The notes beneath the pieces were generated by a model, which saw only the letters and a list, made by a program, of their open reading frames with translations, was not told where the DNA came from and searched no databases. The position numbers and the translations under genes are program-made. This document shows positions 8,935-17,126 of a stretch of 64,000 nucleotides of DNA, piece by piece; the stretch's first letter is position 1, and every line of letters starts with the position of its first letter. Source of the stretch: Chitinophaga pinensis (GTDB taxonomy: Bacteria; Bacteroidota; Bacteroidia; Chitinophagales; Chitinophagaceae); NCBI RefSeq assembly GCF_007896845.1, contig NZ_VOHS01000004.1, positions 186,001 to 250,000 on the forward strand, read 5' to 3'.

Positions 8935-9792
8935 TTATTGTTTTTTCTCCAGCAGTTTGAAGAACTGATCCAGCTGAGGCAGAATCACGATACGTGTACG
9001 ACGGTTAGTCGCGCGGCCTTCTGGTGTATCATTGCTGGCAATTGGCAGATATTCACTTCTACCCGCAGCAGTGATATGAGCTGGCGGAATATTGTAGTCG
9101 TTCTGCAGTACTCTTGTTACAGCAGTTGCTCTTTTCACACTCAGATCCCAGTTGTCCAGTAATACACCTTTCTTATAAGGATTGCTGTCGGTATGACCTT
9201 CTACCATGAATTCGATATCCGGTTGGTTTAACAGCACTTTAGCCACTTTACCGAGTACTTCCTTCGCTTTTGGTGTAACGTCATAACTACCGCTTTCAAA
9301 CAGCATTTTATCGGAAATATCGATATACACTACGCCTTTTTCCACTTTGATGTTAATATCCTTGTCGTCCAGATTACCGATAGCACCTTTCAGGTTCATT
9401 ACGAGTGCCATGTTGAGTGAGTCTTTACGTGCAATCGCAGACTGCAGGTCCTGTATGTAGGCGTCTTTAGCCCCGATGTTATCCAGTGATTTTTTGATGC
9501 TTTCTGCCTGTGAATTACTGATTACAGAAAGGTCTTTCAACTGATTAAGTAAGGTGCTGTTATTTTGTTTAAGCCCTTCTACTCTTTCCTCATTTACGTT
9601 TCTGCTGCGTTCAAAAGCAGATGCGGTATCACGCAGACTGCGCTGGCAATCTTCCAGTTTACCCTGTAAGCTTGCATACTGCGATGATAGTTCCGCATAC
9701 TTCGCCTCAGAAGCTTTAAACTTCTTCGTGCTCACGCAGGAAAATAAGAAAATCGGAAGGGATAATGATAGTGCTATGAATCTAAGTTTCAT
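8935..9792 (-). CDS. OmpA-family peptidoglycan-binding lipoprotein
   Basis: A 285-residue lipoprotein. The signal MKLRFIALSLSLPIFLFSC ends in a lipobox with lipidated C19. Residues ~25-140 are polar and heptad-rich (coiled coil likely). The C-terminal ~120 residues are an OmpA/MotB domain with FESGSYDVTPKAKEVL and the peptidoglycan-contact stretch EGHTDSNPYKKG...DNWDLSVKRA. It probably tethers the outer membrane to the cell wall. The first Cys after the signal and the lack of a barrel distinguish it from true OmpA porins. Monocistronic. Confidence 0.93.
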   Translation of the reverse strand: MKLRFIALSLSLPIFLFSCVSTKKFKASEAKYAELSSQYASLQGKLEDCQRSLRDTASAFERSRNVNEERVEGLKQNNSTLLNQLKDLSVISNSQAESIKKSLDNIGAKDAYIQDLQSAIARKDSLNMALVMNLKGAIGNLDDKDINIKVEKGVVYIDISDKMLFESGSYDVTPKAKEVLGKVAKVLLNQPDIEFMVEGHTDSNPYKKGVLLDNWDLSVKRATAVTRVLQNDYNIPPAHITAAGRSEYLPIASNDTPEGRATNRRTRIVILPQLDQFFKLLEKKQ

Positions 9793-10056
9793 ATAAATTG
9801 TGTTTGTTTTTAATGACTCTTGCTGTTGTCCTGTTTAATGCCCATAAATCCAACACCATGCCACTTTTTGCTACGCAATCATGTATATTCCTGATAAATT
9901 GTTAAAAGACATCAACTAATGGGAAATTCGCAATTCATTATATTGTCTTCTCATAGCTGAAAAGCCTAATCTGATTGTCCTATTTTAGTAGCTGTAGAAA
10001 TTTCATTTATCCACAAACTCTCGGGTCTCAAAATCTAAAAATCGTATTCAGACATT

Positions 10057-11460
10057 ATGAAGAATGTTTTCTTTTTGCGTCTTGCACTGGGCATGCTGCT
10101 GGCAATGCCGGCCATGTTAAAGGCGCAGGTAAAATCAACCGCAAAACCACTCGCAACATTACAACAGGAATTTGTTGATCTGCGTTTTGGTATGTTTATC
10201 CACTTTAACATTCCAACATTCGCTGATCAGGATTGGCCTGATCCGGAAGCACCGGTATCACTGTTCAATCCTAAAAAATTGGATTGTAATCAATGGGCAG
10301 CAACTGCAAAAGCAGCGAACATGAGTTATGGCTGTCTGACCACCAAACATCACAGTGGTTTCTGTATCTGGGATACAAAGACGACAGATTATAATGTGAT
10401 GAACAGCCCTTACAAAAAAGACGTTGTAAGAGAATATGTAAACGCATTCAGGGCTAAAGGACTGAAAGTAATGTTGTATTACTCCATTCTGGATACCCAT
10501 CACAAACTCCGTCCGCATGACATTACCCGTCAGCACATCGACATGGTAAAAGCACAGCTGACCGAACTGCTGACCAACTACGGAGAAATCAGCGCACTCA
10601 TTATCGACGGATGGGATGCTCCATGGTCAAGGATCTCTTATGATGAAGTGCCATTTGAGGAGGTTTATCGCCTCATTAAGACCCTGCAGCCTAACTGTCT
10701 GGTAATGGACCTCAACGCGGCAAAATATCCGACAGAAGCCCTGTTTTACACCGATATCAAGTCTTATGAGCAGGGTGCAGGTCAGCACATCTCCAAAGAA
10801 GCAAACAGACTGCCGGCATTATCCTGCCTGCCGATCAACAGCGCATGGTTCTGGAAATCTGATTTCCCGGCTACGCCTGTAAAAGATCCGGCAAAACTGG
10901 TAGATGATATTCTGGTTCCTCTGAACAAAGCATGGTGTAACTTCATCCTGAACGTAGCGCCTAACCGTGATGGTCTGATTGATCCTAACGCTGTGAAGGC
11001 ATTGGAAGAGGTAGGAAAACGCTGGAAAAATACAGGTGCTATGCCTGCGCTTACACCGGCTGAAGCACCGATCATTTCTTCTAATATCGCAAAATTCCAA
11101 CGTAGCAATTCCAGCTGGAGCAATGACATGAATATCATGGATTTCGCAAATGATGACCGTTTCGGTACCAGCTGGCAGTCTAACCCTGCTGTGAAACAAC
11201 CATGGTATGAAGTTATCTTTGATAAAGATAAAAGCTTCAACATGATCACTATCGTTGAAGACGGCAGCAATATCAAAAAATACCGCCTCGAATACAATGA
11301 AAATGGTGTGTGGAAACCACTAACGCAAGGCGAAGGCGGTGGTCGCGTGAAGATTCACCGCTTTAACAGAGTATGGGGTGGTAAAGTGCGTATCCTGATC
11401 GACGAATTCAAAGACGCTCCTGCTATCGCAGAATTTGGCGTTTTCGATGAAAGAAGATAG
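10057..11460 (+). CDS. Secreted GH29 alpha-L-fucosidase
   Basis: A 467-residue enzyme with a Sec signal peptide (MKNVFFLRLALGMLLAMPAMLKA, cleavage after ~23). The catalytic barrel shows GH29 hallmarks: RFGMFIHFN near residue 43, TKHHSGFCIWDT (96-107) and ALIIDGWDAPW with the probable nucleophile D184. Residues ~345-467 form a C-terminal beta-sandwich (WQSNPAVKQPWYEVIF...), resembling a discoidin/CBM32-like domain. It cleaves terminal fucose from glycans in the periplasm or outside. The gene is not next to a SusCD pair and appears monocistronic. Bacteroidota also have GH29-related enzymes of other specificity, so fucose is likely but not proven. Confidence 0.9.
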   Translation: MKNVFFLRLALGMLLAMPAMLKAQVKSTAKPLATLQQEFVDLRFGMFIHFNIPTFADQDWPDPEAPVSLFNPKKLDCNQWAATAKAANMSYGCLTTKHHSGFCIWDTKTTDYNVMNSPYKKDVVREYVNAFRAKGLKVMLYYSILDTHHKLRPHDITRQHIDMVKAQLTELLTNYGEISALIIDGWDAPWSRISYDEVPFEEVYRLIKTLQPNCLVMDLNAAKYPTEALFYTDIKSYEQGAGQHISKEANRLPALSCLPINSAWFWKSDFPATPVKDPAKLVDDILVPLNKAWCNFILNVAPNRDGLIDPNAVKALEEVGKRWKNTGAMPALTPAEAPIISSNIAKFQRSNSSWSNDMNIMDFANDDRFGTSWQSNPAVKQPWYEVIFDKDKSFNMITIVEDGSNIKKYRLEYNENGVWKPLTQGEGGGRVKIHRFNRVWGGKVRILIDEFKDAPAIAEFGVFDERR

Positions 11461-11477
11461 TTTACTACTTATAAGCT

Positions 11478-11553
11478 TATTAGAAAGGCTTCATCCTTCG
11501 TTGATCCTTCGTTTATAAACGAAGGATCAACGAAGGATGAAGCCTTTCTAATA
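11478..11553. repeat. 76-bp perfect palindrome with 11-bp internal period
   Basis: Bases 11478-11515 are the exact reverse complement of 11516-11553, with no loop. Each arm contains two 11-mers in tandem (right arm AACGAAGGATC, AACGAAGGATG). It sits between the convergent fucosidase and the DUF4126-like gene. There is no T-run beside it. A terminator role is possible, but the 11-bp internal repetition links it to the sites at 12515 and 37239. Confidence 0.95.
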
Positions 11554-11603
11554 GCTATTTTACTACGTATTATATCTGCTACAGGAATCATCTTACACAA
11601 GAA

Positions 11604-11628
11604 GGCCGTCCGCCGAAGGTGGACGGCC
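11604..11628. terminator. Hairpin near the 3' end of the DUF4126-like gene
   Basis: GGCCGTCC / GGACGGCC with a 9-base loop, about 20 bases past the minus-strand stop. The T-rich tail is weak (TTCTTG), so terminator function is probable rather than certain. Confidence 0.5.
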
Positions 11629-11645
11629 CCAGGTTTATACATAGT

Positions 11646-12068
11646 CTATATTCGGTCGTCGTCCAATAATATGCTACCGAGGCAGATCATCGTCACATCT
11701 TCAATCAATCCAACGATAGGATCGGGGGTACGGGTGATCTGGCCTATTTTCTTTCGCGCATAATAAGTCACATAAGCCCCGGCACAGGCGGCTGCAGCAC
11801 CTACAAGCGCTCCCAGCCATACATTCTTTTGTCTTCGTTTACTCACTATCGCTCCGGTAATGGCGCCTGATATGCCGCGTCCAACGAGTCCGGATGGGGC
11901 TATTCTGTCACCTATACCCGGTAGTTTATCCACATAAGCCTCACCGGCAGCCATCATCGTCAGTACTTTATTTTCTGGAAACAGTAATGCCGGCGCCAAT
12001 GTAGCACGAGATCCGGCAATAACACTTACTCCTGCAATAACAGCAACATCCGCGGTAGTTTTTTTCAT
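11646..12068 (-). CDS. DUF4126-like small membrane protein
   Basis: A 140-residue hydrophobic protein. The segments VAVIAGVSVIAGSRATLAPA, GISGAITGAIV and WLGALVGAAAACAGAYVTYY look membrane-embedded. The sequence G.RA.LAPALL...EAYVDKLPGIGDRIAPSGLVGR resembles the conserved 'EA..DK.P' and glycine-rich core of the DUF4126 family, whose function is unknown. The match is by eye. It is monocistronic, convergent with the fucosidase. The gap to the next gene upstream is unusually long. Confidence 0.6.
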   Translation of the reverse strand: MKKTTADVAVIAGVSVIAGSRATLAPALLFPENKVLTMMAAGEAYVDKLPGIGDRIAPSGLVGRGISGAITGAIVSKRRQKNVWLGALVGAAAACAGAYVTYYARKKIGQITRTPDPIVGLIEDVTMICLGSILLDDDRI

Positions 12069-12699
12069 CCTGTCCGTTTTTAATGGTGAACGCTTAATTG
12101 ATAACGCGTAAAATCATACCAGTTTCGTATGCTGTAAGCATACCCGGTTAGAATCTGCAATCCGTATCGGAAGGTTGATATATGCTTATACGTGCGTGAC
12201 ATTGACCGGAGAAGCAGTCAGAAAAGGGTAATTCAGTAGATGTTGATAAAATTTGACTGCGCTGCTTAATGTGTTGAGTCCTAATAATTAGGGGTGTGAG
12301 TGCGTCGCGCTCATGTGGTATTGCTGCATAATTGTGTGTAGAATGCACTACATTCTGGCATCTATTTTGGGATAAGGAGTGTACGAATGGCCTTTCTTCC
12401 ATTATTTGACCCAGCTGCATATTTTCCCTCACTTCCTTTTCTCCATTGATGATTGTCATCTGTTCAGTGTCTGAAGGCATTCAGATGCAATCTAACCCGT
12501 GCGCAGGTCTGTATCAAGTCCACCTCAATTCCACTTCAAGTCCACCTTTATAGCCGCGCAACTACCCCCTCTCTCCATTAACAACAGCTATTTCAACCAG
12601 CTGAAATAGGATCTTATACCAGCCGCAACAGGGCGTGGAAAAATTCCTACGTTTCATGGAAAAAATAATTAATATTATGCTTTATTATCAGATTATCAC
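12069..12699. other. 630-base intergenic region with repeats and no convincing gene
   Basis: A 110-codon open frame on the minus strand (12148-12480) has no recognisable motif, a skewed composition and no promoter or ribosome site, so it is not called. The region holds an 11-bp tandem repeat (12515-12547) and an inverted repeat CTATTTCA / TGAAATAG (12588-12609, 6-base spacer), about 90 bases before the SMI1/KNR4 gene. It also holds TACGTTTC at 12648, one base from a -7 box, a possible promoter for that gene. Confidence 0.6.
12515..12547. repeat. 11-bp tandem repeat, three copies
   Basis: Units CAAGTCCACCT, CAATTCCACTT and CAAGTCCACCT lie head to tail without gaps. The preceding 11 bases (CAGGTCTGTAT) may be a decayed fourth copy. 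The period is the same as in the palindromes at 11478 and 37239, but the unit sequence is different and there is no inverted arm. Confidence 0.85.
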
Positions 12700-13155
12700 A
12701 TGGCAACGTATCTGGATTTTTTACAACAATATCCAAAACACCTGGGTGATCCTCAGGGAGTTAATGCAGAAGAGATTAAAGCAATTGAGTTACAGTATAA
12801 TGTGAAGCTTCCTCTGGCCTATGTAGAATTCATCTCTGTTTTCGGAAAGAAAAAGGGGCGTATTCTTAGAAACTATTCCAGCGAAGTAGCCTATCTGGCA
12901 CAGAACAGGAAAGATGCGATCAAATCATTGGGAGATATGGGTACTACAGCTTTTGTAATAAAAGACAGTCACTTCTTCTTCGGTCAGTGGCAGGGGCTTT
13001 CCTCTTATTTCTTTGATTGTGCATCAGAGGAAGATGATCCTGTCGTGTATGTACTGGATGCAGGTAAGGCTGATGTTTTTAAACCTTCCTTTTCTCAATT
13101 GATCAGAGAAGAGCTGAATAAAGTATTAAAGTTTGATGGCGTTATTAAGAAATAA
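12700..13155 (+). CDS. SMI1/KNR4 (SUKH) family protein
   Basis: A 151-residue protein with the SUKH core: an N-terminal helix, then VNAEEIKAIELQYNVKLPLAYVEFISVFG, and later FFFGQWQGLSSYFFD and DPVVYVLD. SUKH proteins in bacteria are mostly immunity proteins against polymorphic or contact-dependent toxins; some have other roles. No toxin, Rhs or secretion gene is nearby, so this is an orphan. It is cytoplasmic, with no signal peptide. Its long AT-rich upstream region has an inverted repeat and a near-consensus -7 box. Confidence 0.82.
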   Translation: MATYLDFLQQYPKHLGDPQGVNAEEIKAIELQYNVKLPLAYVEFISVFGKKKGRILRNYSSEVAYLAQNRKDAIKSLGDMGTTAFVIKDSHFFFGQWQGLSSYFFDCASEEDDPVVYVLDAGKADVFKPSFSQLIREELNKVLKFDGVIKK

Positions 13156-13232
13156 CGGTTTGTTACGCTACTTTTGTCACATCTGATAATTTACAAGTCC
13201 GGCATTGGACAGATAGCCAGACATAATACAGC

Positions 13233-13258
13233 AGGCGGCGTATCAGATTCTGCCGCCT
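13233..13258. terminator. Hairpin downstream of the SMI1/KNR4 gene
   Basis: AGGCGGC / GCCGCCT with a 12-base loop lies 80 bases past the stop. There is no strong T-run. Apart from this hairpin, the ~300 bases up to endonuclease V show nothing recognisable. Confidence 0.4.
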
Positions 13259-13452
13259 TCCATTGAAGAGCAGCACTTGTCCGATTCAGTTATTATTCCC
13301 TTAAAACTCCTGCTATGTTCTTTTGAGCGGGCAAATGCTGATATCAGAGCGCCAGTAGTAATAATACATTTCATTTTCGTGTAGTCTGGTTGATTGATCA
13401 GGGGGCTGGAACCAGCCGGGGTGAAACATGCTGGAAGTAAAGGAAATTTATC

Positions 13453-14145
13453 ATGAACAATATTCTCACAGAACAGGAAGCGATCCAATTACAGGAAGAG
13501 CTGCGGTCAAGGGTGATCCGGACAGACCAGCTTTCTGCTGATATAAAACTCATTGCCGGTGTTGATGTAGAGTATGACAAAGAAAGCGATCTCATTGCCG
13601 GTGCTTTCGTCTTACTTGATTTTAACACACTGGAAGTAGTGGAGGTGGCCACGCATTGTATGCAGGTTACTTTTCCGTATATCCCGGGACTGTTTTCTTT
13701 CAGGGAAATGCCGGTATTACTGGAAGCGTGGAAGAAACTGGAACGCCGGCCTGACATTATTGTCTGCGACGGACAAGGGCTGGCGCATCCCCGTCGTTTC
13801 GGACTTGCCTGTCACATGGGTGTATTGCTGGATGTACCAACACTCGGATGTGGTAAGACCCGCCTGTTTGGAAAATATGAAGCACTGGCGGCAGAGAGAG
13901 GTGCTGTAAGTCCTTTGCTGGCAGAAGACAACGGAGAACATATTGGCAATGCCCTCAGAACACAGAATGGCATCAGCCCGGTATTTGTTTCCACCGGACA
14001 TAAAATATCTTTGGAGACAGCTACCGCATTGGTGCTGAAAATGTGCGTAAGCTACCGTTTGCCTGAAACGACCCGCAAGGCAGATCATTACGGAAGAGAA
14101 GCTTTTATTGCATTCAGAGAAAATGAAGGGAAGGCGCTTTTGTGA
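13453..14145 (+). CDS. nfi: Endonuclease V (deoxyinosine 3' endonuclease)
   Basis: A 230-residue DNA-repair nuclease that nicks the second phosphodiester bond 3' of deoxyinosine. Family landmarks are all present: D38 in IAGVDVEYD, Y76 in FPYIPGLFSFREMP with E85, D106 in VCDGQGLAHPRRFGLA, and GHKISLETA near the C-terminus. The ribosome site AAAGGA lies before the ATG. The HGSNAT-like gene follows after 52 bases on the same strand; the pairing has no obvious functional meaning. Confidence 0.96.
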   Translation: MNNILTEQEAIQLQEELRSRVIRTDQLSADIKLIAGVDVEYDKESDLIAGAFVLLDFNTLEVVEVATHCMQVTFPYIPGLFSFREMPVLLEAWKKLERRPDIIVCDGQGLAHPRRFGLACHMGVLLDVPTLGCGKTRLFGKYEALAAERGAVSPLLAEDNGEHIGNALRTQNGISPVFVSTGHKISLETATALVLKMCVSYRLPETTRKADHYGREAFIAFRENEGKALL

Positions 14146-14197
14146 TAAAATTTATTCTGCTATCTTAACAGGTACCAGAAACTAAATCGTCACGTCA

Positions 14198-15274
14198 ATG
14201 AAACAAAGGCTCCTATCGCTCGACTTCTTTCGCGGATTAACCGTTGCTGCCATGATATTGGTAAATAATCCGGGAAGCTGGTCGTATGTCTATCCACCAC
14301 TGGAACATTCAAAATGGAATGGTTGCACACCTACAGACCTTGTTTTCCCTTTCTTTCTTTTTATGGTCGGGGTGTCCGTTACTTTTGCACTGAGCAGCCG
14401 GAAGGCGGATGTCAGCGGACATGCCTCATTGATCATCCATATCATCCGCCGGGCGGCGATACTTTTTGCCATCGGTCTCGCCTTTCGTCTGATCCCTTCA
14501 TTTGATTTCCACAATCTGAGAATTTTAGGCGTATTACAGCGCATTTCTATCGTTTTCCTTGTTATCTCCTTACTGTACTTAAAAACGGGCGCTAAGACCC
14601 GTATATGGCTCTGTTTTTCGTTTCTGGTAATTTACTGGCTGCTGATGACAGTGGTGCCTGTGCCTGGCTACGGTCCGGCCAATCTGGAACCGGAAACCAA
14701 TCTCGCTGCCTGGATAGACAGGACTGTCCTTGGTGAACAACATCTTTGGAAACAGGCCCGTACCTGGGATCCGGAAGGTCTGCTCAGTACATTACCTGCT
14801 ATATCGACAGGTTTGTTGGGTATTATGACCGGCGACTGGCTACGCAGAAAAGATGTGGCAGATGCGGAAAAGGTGTCGTGGTTATTTGCTGCAGGTTTTT
14901 TGTCCGTACTCGCAGGACTGATCTGGGATGGCTTTTTCCCGATCAATAAATCACTATGGACAAGTTCCTTTGTTTTGTATACCGGTGGCCTCGCCGCTAT
15001 GGGCCTTGCACTTTCTTACTGGCTGATCGATGTGCAGCAGTACAAAAGTATCACACCACCTTTTGTGGCCTTTGGATGGAATGCTATTACTGCTTATGTT
15101 TTATCAGGCGCCATTCCGATGATATTTAAAGGCATGTCAGGTGGCATGTTCCATGCATACGGCAGTTTTTTATCTCCGCTCAATGCATCCCTTGCAGCCG
15201 CGATCACATTGGTCCTCCTGATGTTCATACCAGTATGGATCATGTATAAAAGAAATATTATCGTAAAAATCTGA
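14198..15274 (+). CDS. HGSNAT-like membrane acyltransferase (COG4299/DUF5009)
   Basis: A 358-residue multi-pass inner-membrane protein, about ten predicted helices by eye. The opening RLLSLDFFRGLTVAAMILVN and PTDLVFPFFLFMVGVSVTFA are the defining motifs of the bacterial relatives of heparan-alpha-glucosaminide N-acetyltransferase. These are believed to move acyl groups across the membrane onto amino sugars or other acceptors. The late segment FGWNAITAYVLSGAI is also typical. The acceptor is unknown. It may be co-transcribed with endonuclease V. Confidence 0.88.
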   Translation: MKQRLLSLDFFRGLTVAAMILVNNPGSWSYVYPPLEHSKWNGCTPTDLVFPFFLFMVGVSVTFALSSRKADVSGHASLIIHIIRRAAILFAIGLAFRLIPSFDFHNLRILGVLQRISIVFLVISLLYLKTGAKTRIWLCFSFLVIYWLLMTVVPVPGYGPANLEPETNLAAWIDRTVLGEQHLWKQARTWDPEGLLSTLPAISTGLLGIMTGDWLRRKDVADAEKVSWLFAAGFLSVLAGLIWDGFFPINKSLWTSSFVLYTGGLAAMGLALSYWLIDVQQYKSITPPFVAFGWNAITAYVLSGAIPMIFKGMSGGMFHAYGSFLSPLNASLAAAITLVLLMFIPVWIMYKRNIIVKI

Positions 15275-15348
15275 TGTGAACGAAAATGTTATCAACGGGC
15301 GGTATTTTTTTTGTATTATTAGGAATCGTCTTGATAAACTAACTGCCA

Positions 15349-15969
15349 ATGCAATCGGAGAGTCACGTGTTATGGTGGAATGCGTTTAAACAGGGGGATT
15401 GGGACGCTTTTACTGCGCTCTACGGTGAGTTTTATGAATTGTTGAACAATTACGGCCGCAAATTTACGCAGGATGCGGATCTGATCCAGGATGTAGTACA
15501 TGATCTCTTTGTAAGACTGTGGACTACCCGTACACGTCTGGGCAATCCGGCCTCCGTGAAGAATTACCTGTATAAAGCGTTACGCTCTACATTGTTTCGT
15601 AAAATACAATCCCTGTCAAAATTTGTGGAACTGGATAATGCATCCGGACAGGGAACTTTTGCCGTTAATTTTATACCTGACGCCTCTTTTCGTCAGGAAG
15701 AACAGGAACTCAGAAATCAGGTCATTGCACTTGTTAATACACTGCCTGCCCGTCAGCAGGAAATCATCTTTCTCCGTTTTTATGAAGGCATGTCCTATGA
15801 GGAAATATCCGTCATTATGGACATTAATATGAGCTCCACATATAAATTATTATATAAGGCCCTCGACAACCTTCATAAAGTGTCAGATAAACGCTTCCTG
15901 ACCTTCCTCAGCATAATGATATTCCTCTTTAGAAATTTTTCTAAAAAAATTCCGGTAGCAGAGGGATAA
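15349..15969 (+). CDS. ECF sigma factor with hydrophobic C-terminus
   Basis: A 206-residue ECF sigma-70 factor. Region 2 includes LIQDVVHDLFVRLW; region 4 is RQQEIIFLRFYEGMSYEEIS followed by the helix-turn-helix MDINMSSTYKLLYKALDNLH. The last 25 residues contain FLTFLSIMIFLF, an unusual hydrophobic stretch for a soluble sigma factor. It is paired with the FecR anti-sigma gene 45 bases downstream. The SusCD operon that follows is the expected target, in the trans-envelope signalling mode of Bacteroidota. Confidence 0.94.
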   Translation: MQSESHVLWWNAFKQGDWDAFTALYGEFYELLNNYGRKFTQDADLIQDVVHDLFVRLWTTRTRLGNPASVKNYLYKALRSTLFRKIQSLSKFVELDNASGQGTFAVNFIPDASFRQEEQELRNQVIALVNTLPARQQEIIFLRFYEGMSYEEISVIMDINMSSTYKLLYKALDNLHKVSDKRFLTFLSIMIFLFRNFSKKIPVAEG

Positions 15970-16014
15970 TTTCAACCATGTCATGTCTAATAGTAGTAAA
16001 TAGGGGATATCGTG

Positions 16015-17070
16015 ATGAACAATGAAAAATATACGACGTATACACTGGAGAATTTCCTTGATGATGATGCCTTCATTAAATGGGTATCAGGCAAAGAGCA
16101 GGATGTTCTTATAGCACAGTTCTGGAGCGAATTCCCTGTACAGTACCCTTCAGTTGCTGATAACTTCAATTTTGCTGTCAGCGTGATCCGTACTTACCGT
16201 TCACAGGAAATCTGGGAAAATAAGGACAACAAGGCGCATTTGCTGGATAGGATCACTGCTACCATTGCAGCAGAAGAATCCCGTCGTCCGGGTATCTTCC
16301 GCAGAATGAATGTCTGGGTAAGAGCAGCCGCTATCGCACTGGTAGCTACTGCCGGCGGATATCTGATCTACAGTAAGCTGAACAGGCCGCACATGGAGAT
16401 GATCGCAACAGGATACGGCGAAAAAAGAACGATCACCCTGCCCGACCATTCAGTGGTAACATTGAACGCTACATCTTCAATCTCCTTTCTGGAAAAATGG
16501 GATACCGTCGCTCCGAGGGAAATATGGATAGACGGAGAAGCATTCTTCGATGTTAAGCACCTGAACAGGGATACCACCAATGTAAGACCCGGTCAGCGTT
16601 TCCTTGTACACAGCAACGGGCTGACCATCGAAGTACTGGGTACTTCATTTAATGTAAGAAGCCGCCACGGAAAAACAAAAGTAGGACTGGTAACAGGAAA
16701 AATACAGGTAGGGTTCAAAGAAGGACCAACTGCACCCAAAGCAGTGGTCATGTTGCCTGGAGATTATATCGAGTATGCAGACAATCATTTATTGCTAACC
16801 AAAAAAATAAACAAACCAGAATCGATCAGACGTTGGATACAGGTACCACTGACGTTTACAGATGCCACTTTAGGAGAAATAATAGAGACATTACAGGATA
16901 ATTACGGTTATACTGTAAAGGTCAGTGAACAATCCATCAAAAAGCTAAAGATAGAGGGAGATATTAACGTAGCTAACGTAGAAGAACTATTGACTGTAAT
17001 TACCACTACGCTCAACGTCAAAATTGAACAGCCTTCAGAGAAGGAATTAGTCATCGCTTCAGGAAAGTAA
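16015..17070 (+). CDS. FecR-family anti-sigma factor
   Basis: A 351-residue protein. The cytoplasmic N-terminal domain (1-95) should bind the sigma factor. A membrane helix at ~101-120 (WVRAAAIALVATAGGYLIYS) is followed by a periplasmic FecR domain (TGYGEKRTITLPDHSVVTLN, EIWIDGEAFFDV, IEVLGTSFNVRSR). At the end is a DUF4974/STN-like domain (VPLTFTDATLGEIIETLQDN) that should contact the SusC signalling domain. ATG 16015 is preferred over the in-frame GTG three bases before it; a TAGGGGA ribosome site precedes it. Confidence 0.94.
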   Translation: MNNEKYTTYTLENFLDDDAFIKWVSGKEQDVLIAQFWSEFPVQYPSVADNFNFAVSVIRTYRSQEIWENKDNKAHLLDRITATIAAEESRRPGIFRRMNVWVRAAAIALVATAGGYLIYSKLNRPHMEMIATGYGEKRTITLPDHSVVTLNATSSISFLEKWDTVAPREIWIDGEAFFDVKHLNRDTTNVRPGQRFLVHSNGLTIEVLGTSFNVRSRHGKTKVGLVTGKIQVGFKEGPTAPKAVVMLPGDYIEYADNHLLLTKKINKPESIRRWIQVPLTFTDATLGEIIETLQDNYGYTVKVSEQSIKKLKIEGDINVANVEELLTVITTTLNVKIEQPSEKELVIASGK

Positions 17071-17126
17071 ACAGTGTGAAAAACACACGTTTAACGCGGG
17101 AATACCAGGACACGTAAAAAAAAACT

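Noticed and set aside
11478..11553. Palindrome considered as an insertion-sequence end or attachment site
   Set aside because: There is no target duplication, partner copy or transposase within the window.
12148..12480. 110-codon open frame on the minus strand in the gap before the SMI1/KNR4 gene
   Set aside because: No motif, no promoter or ribosome site, His/Gln/Ser-rich low-quality composition; probably chance.
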